Origin: Gadus chalcogrammus | Taxonomy: Eukaryota > Chordata > Actinopteri > Gadiformes > Gadidae | Direction: 5' to 3' | Length of the DNA stretch: 64,000 nucleotides | Assembly: GCF_026213295.1 (NCBI RefSeq) | Contig: NC_079418.1 | Span: forward strand, 8,475,511 to 8,539,510 | Shown: piece by piece, positions 21,540 through 29,542 of the stretch | How positions within the stretch are numbered: the stretch's first letter is position 1 | Layout: every line of letters starts with the position of its first letter | Notes under the pieces: model-generated | Told to the model about the DNA's origin: nothing | Databases searched by the model: none | Seen by the model: only the letters and a program-made list of their open reading frames with translations | Made by a program: the position numbers and the translations under genes

Positions 21540-22232
21540 CTAATGGTATATTTTTGATACGCTATGCAGCACAGGTCAATGATGAACATGTGCAAAGTGG
21601 GGGTGTGGCTATGGAGACTGCTGATTTAAAGGCTGTAAAACCCGGACCCCACTGGCTTCAAGAGTATCTATCTGACCGGATTGAATCTGTCCTTCCTACA
21701 CATCGGAGAGGACAGTGAGCTGGAGGTGGACACTGCTATGAGAGATGACGGATGGCCTGTATCAATACAGATCCGTTTAAACCCTGCATCGCTGGCTGTT
21801 CTGCGATTTACCACGGGGCTCTGTGTGGTAGCCATCATCAGCCATCAGAAGCAAGCGGCCTGCTGGGGATGCCAATGTGATTGCCCAAGTCAACGACGCC
21901 ATTCATGCCTGCAGGGAGCGACACATCATCACTACGAATCCCACTACCATGACATATGTGTTATGCTGGACAGACCCCCCTTCCTGTTACTTTTAGAAAC
22001 TGTTTTAAAGAAGACTACAGGGTTGACTGTGTCCCCAGGAAAAATCTATGGTGTGGTCGAATCTTATCTATGTGATTTAATGTGCAATACCTATGATACC
22101 GAAAAACCGGATTTAATGACCTCCGAAGGTGTGTCCGATGTACATCTGCTTCTGATATATGAAGCCATACAAATGTGGCGTCCTACATTGTCATTAGGCA
22201 AACCAAAGCCTGTTGGTGGGTGGCGTTTATAA
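21540..22232 (+). pseudogene. Decayed Polinton gene of unknown function
   Basis: Coding-like sequence moves between all three plus frames: VKPGPHWLQEYLSDRIES (ends 21718), then ELEVDTAMRDDGWPVSIQI, then a stretch with VIAQVNDAIHACRERHI, then GLTVSPGKIYGVVESYLCDL to the stop at 22230-22232. At least three frameshifts (about 21700, 21850 and 21990) are implied. The stop overlaps the ATG of the next ORF (TAATG), a tight arrangement suggesting one transcription unit. No family is recognised. Confidence 0.4.
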
Positions 22233-22639
22233 TGGGGATTTTGTTTTCTTATGCGTATGATGCGGATAGCAAGTCCGTATCAGATAGACTAGCCGTTTTG
22301 ATGTACGCGGCCATAGAAAATGATACGTTTGTCCATCATAATGCTTATATCAAGTGTATGTATAAGGAATGGAATGATTTGGTCGTGAAATTCTTGCATG
22401 ACAAGCCTACTGATCTAATGTTAGCTGAAATATTTAACCATTTCTCCGACGGGGAGTGTTTTACTGTCGGCCATGTAATGTGTATATGTGCTTTTGTGTC
22501 GGATGTCTTGAAGATGAATAATGCCTCATACGCAGAGCGTATTAGTACTGCTCGAATGATGTCTTGTAAAATGGTGCAGAAAAATAAATTTGCCTGTAAA
22601 CTATATCTGAACATTGTTTTGAGTGGACAGACATTTTAA
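22232..22639 (+). CDS. Small helical protein, possible viral Bcl-2 homologue
   Basis: This ORF encodes 135 residues starting MGILFSYAYDADSKS at an ATG that overlaps the previous stop (TAATG), and it ends 8 nt before the integrase ATG. The chain is predicted mostly helical by eye. Around residues 68-92 it has EIFNHFSDGECFTVGHVMC, with the leucine/phenylalanine-x-D-G...G pattern of a Bcl-2 BH1 region, preceded by an amphipathic helix (MYKEWNDLVVKFL) in the BH3 position. A BH2 tryptophan is not obvious and there is no membrane tail. Bcl-2 homologues occur in several animal DNA viruses; membership here is a hypothesis needing structure prediction. It may equally be an unrelated accessory protein. 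Confidence 0.35.
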   Translation: MGILFSYAYDADSKSVSDRLAVLMYAAIENDTFVHHNAYIKCMYKEWNDLVVKFLHDKPTDLMLAEIFNHFSDGECFTVGHVMCICAFVSDVLKMNNASYAERISTARMMSCKMVQKNKFACKLYLNIVLSGQTF

Positions 22640-22647
22640 ATAAAAGG

Positions 22648-23775
22648 ATGGATAACTCTGATCATTGTTTCAGTATTCGTTTTTTGTCGCAGGCATACGA
22701 CATGGATAAACGGCTGCATAAGACTTATTATGATCCCTCCGGACCAGGGGGTTACGGCGGCATCAATAAACTAAGAACGGCCCTCGAGCATAGTGAGGGT
22801 GCAGTACCTCCACTAAAATATATCAAGAAATGGCTGCTGAAGCAGGATCCCTACACCCTGCATGTACCTGCACCGATACATTTCCGCAGAAATAGAGTAT
22901 TGGTTAGTGGGGTAGATAGAGAGTTCCAGGCTGATTTAGTGGATATGTCAGAGTATGCATCCGAAAATGATGGTGTGCATTTTCTGTTGACGTGCATCGA
23001 TGTATTCTCAAAACATGCATGGGTTCGTCCGTTACCATCCAAGAGGGCTATCGACGTCGCTAATGCTTTTGATGATATTCTCGGTGAAGGGCGTACCCCC
23101 GATAAACTGCAGACTGACGCTGGCAAAGAATTTTATAACAAGATCTTTCAGCGTTTGATGGAGCGGTACAACGTCAAACATTTCTCTACATCTAACGAGA
23201 CCAAGGCCAGTATAGTGGAACGCTTCAACAGGACTCTGAAAACCCGCATGTGGAGATATTTAACAGCTGCCAACTCCAAACGATATGTGGATAAACTACA
23301 GGATATGGTCCATGCTTATAACCATTCATATCATAGATCGATAAAAATGACCCCGGTCAGTGTTGATAAAGATAATGAGAAAACAGTGTTTAATACGCTA
23401 TACAAAACCACTCAAGAGCCGATGGTGGTGTTTAGATACGATGTTGGTGACACGGTTAGAATTTCAAAAGTCAGAGCTACATTTCGAAAGGGGTATGAGC
23501 AGACATTTACAGATGAATATTTTGTAATACCGCAGCGCATAGCAAGGTGTCCTCCAGTCTATAAGCTGCAAGACTATGCAGGTGCCCCTGTCCATGGAAC
23601 ATTTTATGAGCAAGAGCTACAAAAAGTTATAGTGTCTAAAAACAAGGTGTATAAAATAGAAAAGATTATAGATAGAAAAAGGGAGGGGTCTAAGAATCTG
23701 CTATATGTCAAATGGCTGGGTTGGCCGGAGGCATTCAATTCATGTATAGCTGAGAAGACACTAGTCGATGCGTAA
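22648..23775 (+). CDS. Polinton retrovirus-like integrase with C-terminal chromodomain
   Basis: A 375-residue intact ORF. The rve catalytic core shows Asp96 (QADLVDM), Asp157 (QTDAGKEFYN) and Glu191 (IVERFNRT), a D,D33E triad. Residues 335-371 (YKIEKIIDRKREG, LYVKWLGWP) form a chromodomain. This is the integrase type diagnostic of Polinton/Maverick elements and adintoviruses; it joins the linear DNA ends to host DNA and the chromodomain probably guides chromatin targeting. A second ATG at codon 19 (MDKRLHKTYYDPS) may be the true start, because family members commonly begin there. It lies just after the small ORF at 22232, in the same direction as the capsid genes. Confidence 0.93.
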   Translation: MDNSDHCFSIRFLSQAYDMDKRLHKTYYDPSGPGGYGGINKLRTALEHSEGAVPPLKYIKKWLLKQDPYTLHVPAPIHFRRNRVLVSGVDREFQADLVDMSEYASENDGVHFLLTCIDVFSKHAWVRPLPSKRAIDVANAFDDILGEGRTPDKLQTDAGKEFYNKIFQRLMERYNVKHFSTSNETKASIVERFNRTLKTRMWRYLTAANSKRYVDKLQDMVHAYNHSYHRSIKMTPVSVDKDNEKTVFNTLYKTTQEPMVVFRYDVGDTVRISKVRATFRKGYEQTFTDEYFVIPQRIARCPPVYKLQDYAGAPVHGTFYEQELQKVIVSKNKVYKIEKIIDRKREGSKNLLYVKWLGWPEAFNSCIAEKTLVDA

Positions 23776-23831
23776 AGAGACATACAAGAGACATACAATC
23801 CATTATAACCAGAGTGTACGATGGATAGGAG

Positions 23832-24587
23832 GTGTCTGGGGGTTTCTATGTGACTCTAGCGAGTAATGCATCGGCAGGGATCTACCCACAAAATAAGATA
23901 TGGAATTTTAGAACTAAATTAGCAAAATCTATACACACCAAGCAGCCCTATGAAGTAGGCCTAATTGAAGCTCAGTACCCATGCAGCTGGCATAGTTTTC
24001 CTACCGAGGACGCTACGATGACCGTTCACGATGGTAAAACGGGTCATAGGACATCATGTCTATTAGTTGGTGGGCTTTATGAGAGTATCGGATCGTTATT
24101 ACTACAAATCAACAAGACTTGGGCCAAACATGATCCTGGCGGTAGAGTTATACTACATCATGAAGGTATTAGAAACCGCGTTTATGTAGAAGGAGACGAT
24201 CACATATCTATCGTCTTTAGAGGAAAACTGGCTGCTATGCTGGGTTTCGATGTAGGGGTCAAGCTACCAGCCCATAAATCGTATGCAGCATACGCCCCCC
24301 ATCCCACCGATATTCACGGGGGGTGTTACAACATGTTCATATATAGCGACATTGTCGACCATCAGCTGGTCGGAGATAGTTATGTCCCCCTGCTAAGGAG
24401 TATTAATATAACCGACACCAGCAGGAGACACTGCATTCACATGTTCGACAAGCCGCATTACGTACACGTAGCCCGAGACCCTCTTGGAGATATTGAAATC
24501 GATCTAAAGTCTGACCAGAATACAAATATAAAATTCACATATGGTAAAGTGATACTCAAGCTGCATTTTAGACCGGTAAAACAGTAG
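23832..24587 (+). CDS. Polinton penton-type minor capsid protein (start codon GTG)
   Basis: The frame encodes 251 residues beginning SGGFYVTLASNASAGIYPQN after a GTG; an in-frame TAG lies two codons upstream and no ATG precedes the conserved N-terminus. The opening 'GGFYVTLPSNAS-x-YP-N' block is characteristic of the Polinton minor (penton-like, single jelly-roll) capsid protein that closes the fivefold vertices. The rest of the frame is intact to a TAG. The CsRn1 retrotransposon begins 12 nt after the stop codon. An ATG-to-GTG change would make this copy poorly translated. Confidence 0.75.
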   Translation: MSGGFYVTLASNASAGIYPQNKIWNFRTKLAKSIHTKQPYEVGLIEAQYPCSWHSFPTEDATMTVHDGKTGHRTSCLLVGGLYESIGSLLLQINKTWAKHDPGGRVILHHEGIRNRVYVEGDDHISIVFRGKLAAMLGFDVGVKLPAHKSYAAYAPHPTDIHGGCYNMFIYSDIVDHQLVGDSYVPLLRSINITDTSRRHCIHMFDKPHYVHVARDPLGDIEIDLKSDQNTNIKFTYGKVILKLHFRPVKQ

Positions 24588-24599
24588 AATTCATAGCAC

Positions 24600-24787
24600 T
24601 GTGGAGTATGTAAATGATGAGACAAGAGACGGAGATGGGTCGAGTCAGCTTTACTCTCCACTTCAAAACAAACGAGTGATACTCGCACATGAGTTCAAAT
24701 CGAAACTGACGTAAACCGGAACTGTCTATCTTAAAGGTACAGTCCCCTGAATGTGAATGTCTCACACAGTAATTGTGGGTCACCACA
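24600..24787 (-). repeat. 3' LTR of CsRn1-type element
   Basis: On the minus strand it runs TGTGGTGACC...CATACTCCACA, the TG...CA ends of an LTR, and is 188 bp long. It is identical by eye to 28852-29039. Confidence 0.95.
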
Positions 24788-24908
24788 CAGGCCCCCCCAT
24801 AATTCACCCAAACCAACAGGTCCAGACCGAACAGGTAACACACAGAGAACATCGGACACCCAGTAGCGTTAAACAGAATACACTAGTACAAAACAGTCCC
24901 TAGAAAAA

Positions 24909-27900
24909 TCAACGCCTAGGGGGGCGGACCAGGCGGCCAGAACGGCTGCGCCTAACAGGAGAAGGGCAAGAGGCAGGAGCAGGTGTCGAGGCCGCCGCAG
25001 GATCAGGGGTCGAGGCTGCCGCAGGCGGGCGCCCCCGCCGCGGGGGCTGAGCCAGCTGGAGCGGTTCGCCAACATCCACATGAGCAGGCTTGAGCCGGTC
25101 TATAGCCACCCGCTCAGGCCTGCCCCCCATATCCACAACAAAGTTCTTAGGCCCACCCTCCAAGACGCGGAAGGGCCCATCGTAGGGGGGCCGCAGCGGG
25201 GTACGGTGGCCATCGTGGCGGATGAAGACGTACTTGGCCGACGGTAAATCCCTGGGGACGTAGGACCGGGGGAGGCCATGGCGAGACGTCGGAAAGGGAA
25301 TGAAAGCGCCCGCAATGTCCCGGGACGCAGCACGATGGGAGGCAGCCGACCAGGGGGCCGTGGCGTCCGGAAGAAACTCCCCAGGGACGCGCAGGGGCTG
25401 GCCGTACACCAGCTCTGCCGACGAGGCCTGAAGATCGTCCTTGGGGGCGGAGCGAAGGCCCAGCATAACCCACGGGAGGCGGTCAGCCCAGTCGCCGCCC
25501 GTAAGGCTGGCCCTGAGCGCGGCCTTCATGTCCCGATGAAACCGCTCGCAAAGCCCGTTGCTCTGTGGGTTATAGGCTGTGGTGCGGTGGACCTTCACCC
25601 CCAGGACCCCGGCGACCGCAGTCCAAAGCTCCGACGTGAACTGCGGCCCCCGGTCTGAGGAAATGTCTGACGGTGTGCCGAAACGGGCCACCCAAGCCAT
25701 AACGAACGCCCGGGCCACCTCAGCTGCTGTAGTGGAGGACAGGGGAACCACTTCTGGCCACCTGGTGGTCCGGTCCACCATGGTGAGGAGGTAGGTGTAA
25801 CCACGGGAGGGTGAAAGCGGGCCCACCAGGTCCACATTCACGTGGTCGAAACGCCTCTCCGGCACTTTGAAGAGTGCCAAGGGGGCTTTGGTATGCCGAG
25901 TCACCTTCGCACGCTGGCACGCCACACAGACAGCAGCCCAGGCCCTGACGTCCTTCCGCAGGCCCGGCCAGACGAACTTGGCCCCCACGAGCTTGGCAGA
26001 GGCCTTCACCCCAGGGTGGGAAAGGCTGTGGATCGTGTCGAACACCTTACGCCTCCAGCCAGCAGGCACCAAGGGGCGCGGTTGGCCAGTAGAGACGTCG
26101 CAGAGGAGCGCGGTGTTGGCCGTGCCAAACACCACATCCTCCATAAGGAGTGCCGTGGGGGCTGTCCTGTAGGCCTGCACCTCAGAGTCAATAGCCTGAT
26201 CCCCAGCCATAGCTGCGTAGTCGAGGCCCAAGTGGACGGAACCAACAACCACCCGAGAGAGGCAGTCGGCTACAAAATTGTCTTTGCCGGCCACATGCTG
26301 AACATCGGTGGTGTACTCCGAGATGGCGGAGAGCTGACGCTGCTGTCGACCAGACCATGGCTCCGAAGATTTCGCCATGGCGAACGTCAGCGGCTTGTGG
26401 TCAACAAAAGCCGTGAACCGACGGCCCTCCAGCAGGAAGCGGAAATGACGGGTGGCGAGGAAAAGAGCCAGGAGCTCCCTGTCGAAAGCGCTGTATTTCC
26501 TCTCGTTGTCGCGGAGCTTCCTGCTGAAAAAGGCCAGCGGTTGCCAGGCTCCGCCCACCCACTGCTCACACACGGCCCCCACGGCGTAATCAGAGGCGTC
26601 CGTAGTAAGAGCAACAGGGGCGGTCGGAGACGGGTGCGCCAGCAGAGCAGCGTTGGCCAACGCGGTTTTGGCAGCATCGAAAGCAGCCGTCATTTCCGTG
26701 GACCAATCCAACACGTCTGCAGGCTTCCTGCCCCGCAAGGCGTTGTACAAGGATCGCATGAGCTGGGCCGCATGGGGAAGGAAACGGTTATAGAAGTTCA
26801 CCATGCCCAGGAACTCCTGCAGGGACTTCACAGTGCGCGGACGTGGGAAACTGGCGATGGCGTCCACCTTGGCCGGGAGGGGAACCGCCCCCTGCGGAGT
26901 GACGTGGTGGCCGAGGAAGGTAATGGATGACCGGCCAAACTCGCACTTGGCCGGGTTGACAATGAGACCATGCTCACTGAGCCGACCGAACAGCTTCCGT
27001 AGATGCGTCAGGTGGTCGTCCGCGGACGCACTGGCAACAAGGATGTCATCCAGATAGACGAACAGGAACGGCATGTCCCGCAGCACAGAATCCATGAGGC
27101 GCTGGAACGTCTGCGCTGCACCCTTGAGGCCGAAAGGCATTCTCAGGAATTCAAAAAGTCCAAAGGGCGTGATGACCGCCGTCTTGGGGACATCCTGCGG
27201 GCGGACGGGCACCTGATGGTAACCGCGCACCAGGTCCACCTTAGAAAAGACGGCGGCGCCAGCCAGGTGGGCGGTGAAATCCTGAATGTGCGGTACCGGG
27301 TACCGGTCGGGGGTGGTGGCGTTATTCAAGCGACGGAAATCACCACACGGACGCCAACCGCCATCAGCCTTGGTCACCATGTGCAGGGGGGAGGCCCACG
27401 GACTTTTAGAACGGCGTACGATGCCGAGGCGCTCCATGGTGGCAAACTCCTCCCTGGCGATCGCGAGCTTGGCGGAGTCCAGGCGGCGGGCCCGTGCATA
27501 GACCGGGGGGCCAACCGTGGTGATGTAGTGCTCCACACCATGCTTAGCCACAGCCGATGAAAACGTTGGCGTGGTGATGTCAGGAAACTCAGCCAGCAGG
27601 CGTTGATACAGGTCCCCGGTGGCAAACGTGTTCGCAAGACAAAGCCCCCCCACCCCCCCCAGCGTGCAGGGGAACGAAGCAAAGGAGAGGGCGTCGATCA
27701 GGCGGCAGTTCGTAACATCCACCAGCAGCCTGTATGCGCAGAGGAAATCCGCCCCCAGGAGTGGCGTAGACACGGCAGCCATGACGAAATCCCAACCAAA
27801 ACGCCGGCCGCCGAAACACACATCCACATACCTCGTGCCGTAGGTACGAATGGGTGTGCCGTTGGCGGCGTCCATCGGGGGGCCATGGCCGCCAGCCATA

Positions 27901-28121
27901 GTGTCCACAGGCGTCGCCGGCAGGATGCTGCGCTGAGCCCCAGAATCAACCAGCAGCCGCCGGCCGGACAAGGTGTCAGTGACGAACAACAGCCTGCAGT
28001 CCCGACCAGCGCTCACAGCTGTTAATGAGCGCTGGCCCGGGCTTTTCCCGGGGCCCCAAAACTGCAAGGCTGGCGACACTGCTTGGCTTTGGCCCCGAAC
28101 CTGGCGTGGTAGTAACAACAC
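24909..28121 (-). CDS. CsRn1-type Pol polyprotein (PR-RT-RH-IN)
   Basis: An uninterrupted 1,070-codon frame. Protease: LLVDSGAQRSI, catalytic Asp59. Reverse transcriptase: PWASPLHMV through FVYLDDILVA, with YLDD at 356-359. RNase H: TTDASDYAVGA, Asp508, ending NFVADCLSR. Integrase: zinc finger H698, H702, C732, C735; core D764 (VNVDLVGPL), D823 (SSDRGPQFTS) and E859 (CERFHRD), a D,D35E triad; then a C-terminal module. Its frame is -1 relative to gag and overlaps it by 100 nt, so it is probably expressed by -1 frameshifting. Every catalytic residue I checked is present, so the copy may still be active. Confidence 0.95.
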   Translation of the reverse strand: MLLLPRQVRGQSQAVSPALQFWGPGKSPGQRSLTAVSAGRDCRLLFVTDTLSGRRLLVDSGAQRSILPATPVDTMAGGHGPPMDAANGTPIRTYGTRYVDVCFGGRRFGWDFVMAAVSTPLLGADFLCAYRLLVDVTNCRLIDALSFASFPCTLGGVGGLCLANTFATGDLYQRLLAEFPDITTPTFSSAVAKHGVEHYITTVGPPVYARARRLDSAKLAIAREEFATMERLGIVRRSKSPWASPLHMVTKADGGWRPCGDFRRLNNATTPDRYPVPHIQDFTAHLAGAAVFSKVDLVRGYHQVPVRPQDVPKTAVITPFGLFEFLRMPFGLKGAAQTFQRLMDSVLRDMPFLFVYLDDILVASASADDHLTHLRKLFGRLSEHGLIVNPAKCEFGRSSITFLGHHVTPQGAVPLPAKVDAIASFPRPRTVKSLQEFLGMVNFYNRFLPHAAQLMRSLYNALRGRKPADVLDWSTEMTAAFDAAKTALANAALLAHPSPTAPVALTTDASDYAVGAVCEQWVGGAWQPLAFFSRKLRDNERKYSAFDRELLALFLATRHFRFLLEGRRFTAFVDHKPLTFAMAKSSEPWSGRQQRQLSAISEYTTDVQHVAGKDNFVADCLSRVVVGSVHLGLDYAAMAGDQAIDSEVQAYRTAPTALLMEDVVFGTANTALLCDVSTGQPRPLVPAGWRRKVFDTIHSLSHPGVKASAKLVGAKFVWPGLRKDVRAWAAVCVACQRAKVTRHTKAPLALFKVPERRFDHVNVDLVGPLSPSRGYTYLLTMVDRTTRWPEVVPLSSTTAAEVARAFVMAWVARFGTPSDISSDRGPQFTSELWTAVAGVLGVKVHRTTAYNPQSNGLCERFHRDMKAALRASLTGGDWADRLPWVMLGLRSAPKDDLQASSAELVYGQPLRVPGEFLPDATAPWSAASHRAASRDIAGAFIPFPTSRHGLPRSYVPRDLPSAKYVFIRHDGHRTPLRPPYDGPFRVLEGGPKNFVVDMGGRPERVAIDRLKPAHVDVGEPLQLAQPPRRGRPPAAASTPDPAAASTPAPASCPSPVRRSRSGRLVRPPRR

Positions 28122-28813
28122 CCGTCGTCATGCTGTCGGCGGGCGGTCACAGCGGCTGCGGTGTCCGGGTCGTATCCCTGCGGCGGAAACGGGGCCGATG
28201 TGTGCTGGGGGGGCAACAGCGCAGGAACAAACTGCTGCCTGTTGGCGAGGAAAATCCTGTCGGCCTCTACAGCCACCGCCCGGTAGTCCTTGGAGGCAAA
28301 GAGGGGTGAGCTGGCCAGTGCGGTGCGCACGGGTGCTGGAAGCTGCCGCAGGAAGATGTGGGCGAAAAGGAAGGAGGGATCCGCCGAGCCCAGCACAGCC
28401 AGCATCCTCTCCATCAACTCGGACGGCTTGCCGTCGCCCAGGCCGTTCAGGGAAAGCAGGCGGTCCGCCTTCTCCAGCTCCGACAGTTCAAAGAGGTTCA
28501 CGAGGAACGCCTTGAGCGCGTCGTACTTGCCGACAGCTGGAGGAGCCTCCAACCGCGCCATACACCTGGCCGTCGTCGAGGCATCTAAGGCTGCTACCAC
28601 GTGGAAATACCTAGTCACGTCCTGTGTTATTCCTCTCAGCTGGAACTGGGCTTCGATATGCTGGAACCACGACCGTGGGTTGTTCTGCCAGAAGTCCGGT
28701 AACTTGACGGTGGCAGCATAGATAGCGCCGACGTTCGCCGCGTCGATAGCCGCACCGCCAGCGGCGGCCGGCGCCGCGGCGGGCGCGTTGTTATCACCGT
28801 CGATGTGAAACAT
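28022..28813 (-). CDS. CsRn1-type Gag
   Basis: A 263-residue intact frame, rich in alanine at its N-terminus. KLPDFWQNNPRSWFQHIEAQ at about 37-56 is the typical Ty3/gypsy capsid start. A single zinc-knuckle-like motif CYYHARFGAKAKQCRQPC lies near residues 233-250, with C-x3-H-x8-C-x3-C spacing; this Cys-His-Cys-Cys form is the hallmark of CsRn1-type Gag and differs from the usual CCHC. The stop lies inside the pol overlap. Gag forms the virus-like particle that packages the RNA. Confidence 0.93.
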   Translation of the reverse strand: MFHIDGDNNAPAAAPAAAGGAAIDAANVGAIYAATVKLPDFWQNNPRSWFQHIEAQFQLRGITQDVTRYFHVVAALDASTTARCMARLEAPPAVGKYDALKAFLVNLFELSELEKADRLLSLNGLGDGKPSELMERMLAVLGSADPSFLFAHIFLRQLPAPVRTALASSPLFASKDYRAVAVEADRIFLANRQQFVPALLPPQHTSAPFPPQGYDPDTAAAVTARRQHDDGCCYYHARFGAKAKQCRQPCSFGAPGKARASAH

Positions 28814-28833
28814 TTTACAGTCGTATCCAACTC

Positions 28834-28851
28834 GCGTCGGGGGTCACCAAT
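28834..28851 (-). promoter_or_regulatory. Primer binding site, tRNA-Trp-like
   Basis: Directly inside the 5' LTR the minus strand reads ATTGGTGACCCCCGACG. TGGTGACCCC matches the complement of the 3' CCA end of vertebrate tRNA-Trp, with one extra C further in. The match is recalled from the general tRNA sequence and should be confirmed. Confidence 0.6.
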
Positions 28852-29039
28852 TGTGGAGTATGTAAATGATGAGACAAGAGACGGAGATGGGTCGAGTCAG
28901 CTTTACTCTCCACTTCAAAACAAACGAGTGATACTCGCACATGAGTTCAAATCGAAACTGACGTAAACCGGAACTGTCTATCTTAAAGGTACAGTCCCCT
29001 GAATGTGAATGTCTCACACAGTAATTGTGGGTCACCACA
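28852..29039 (-). repeat. 5' LTR of CsRn1-type element
   Basis: 188 bp, identical by eye to 24600-24787. It is followed at once by the duplicated GCAC and by the Polinton sequence that precedes the next ATG. Confidence 0.95.
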
Positions 29040-29054
29040 GCACCATCTATAGGG

Positions 29055-29519
29055 ATGAGGGGGTATAGACCGCCTTATGACGAGAACAAATATGTTCAGT
29101 ATCATTTAAACCAAGCAGGGAGTGGGCTACCTGGCTATGAGGGTAGCAGCACACAATATGGAGCTGGTATCGGAGGGATGTTCCGTAGCCTCTTTAGAAT
29201 GGTTATTCCGTTATTTAGGCGAGGGGTTAGCATAGCAAAGCCTCATCTGAAGACTGCTGCTAAACATATTATAGGCGACGTTATGGCCAACATAGCCCAT
29301 GCTGCATCTACGCCCAAACAGCAGGGGGCAGGCATGAGGGTATATGCCAGAAGAGCAACAAAGTATCCTCCTATAGGTTGTGGGCGTACCCGTGCACCGG
29401 CACGACGCCGTAAACAGAATAAAAGATTGGCATCTATCAAAAAGAGATCCAAACCTAAAAGGAGCAGGAAGGTGGCAACCCGTCGTTTTAGAGGGGCAGC
29501 TAACGATATATTCATTTAG
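29055..29519 (+). CDS. Polinton basic virion protein (pX/pVI-like candidate)
   Basis: A 154-residue intact ORF from MRGYRPPYDENKYVQ. The middle has an amphipathic/hydrophobic stretch (GGMFRSLFRMVIPLFRRGVS, then KPHLKTAAKHIIGDVMANIA). The C-terminal third is strongly basic (RRRKQNKRLASIKKRSKPKR). That combination, and its position between the penton and major capsid genes, matches the small core or membrane-active proteins of adenoviruses and their Polinton counterparts, which help hold DNA or breach membranes. Before the CsRn1 insertion it lay 23 nt after the penton stop. The homology call is positional and compositional. Confidence 0.6.
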   Translation: MRGYRPPYDENKYVQYHLNQAGSGLPGYEGSSTQYGAGIGGMFRSLFRMVIPLFRRGVSIAKPHLKTAAKHIIGDVMANIAHAASTPKQQGAGMRVYARRATKYPPIGCGRTRAPARRRKQNKRLASIKKRSKPKRSRKVATRRFRGAANDIFI

Positions 29520-29542
29520 TATAGCAGGGGGGCTGAATAACA

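Larger units (their letters stand above)
24600..29039 (-). mobile_element. CsRn1-type Ty3/gypsy retrotransposon, apparently complete and young
   Basis: Two 188-bp LTRs (24600-24787 and 28852-29039) look identical at every base. GCAC is duplicated at 24596-24599 and 29040-29043. The gag and pol frames are open over full length. Next to the 5' LTR the minus strand reads TTGGTGACCCCCGACG, close to the complement of the tRNA-Trp 3' end. Next to the 3' LTR is a purine run, ATGGGGGGGCC. A tRNA-Trp primer, a CHCC-type Gag finger and this gene order are CsRn1-clade traits. It fell into a 23-bp gap between two Polinton virion genes. Confidence 0.92.

Noticed and set aside
25842..26930. 362-codon plus-strand ORF and other plus ORFs between 25.2 and 28.7 kb
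   Set aside because: They are antisense shadows of the GC-rich CsRn1 pol and gag genes, which carry all the conserved motifs on the minus strand.
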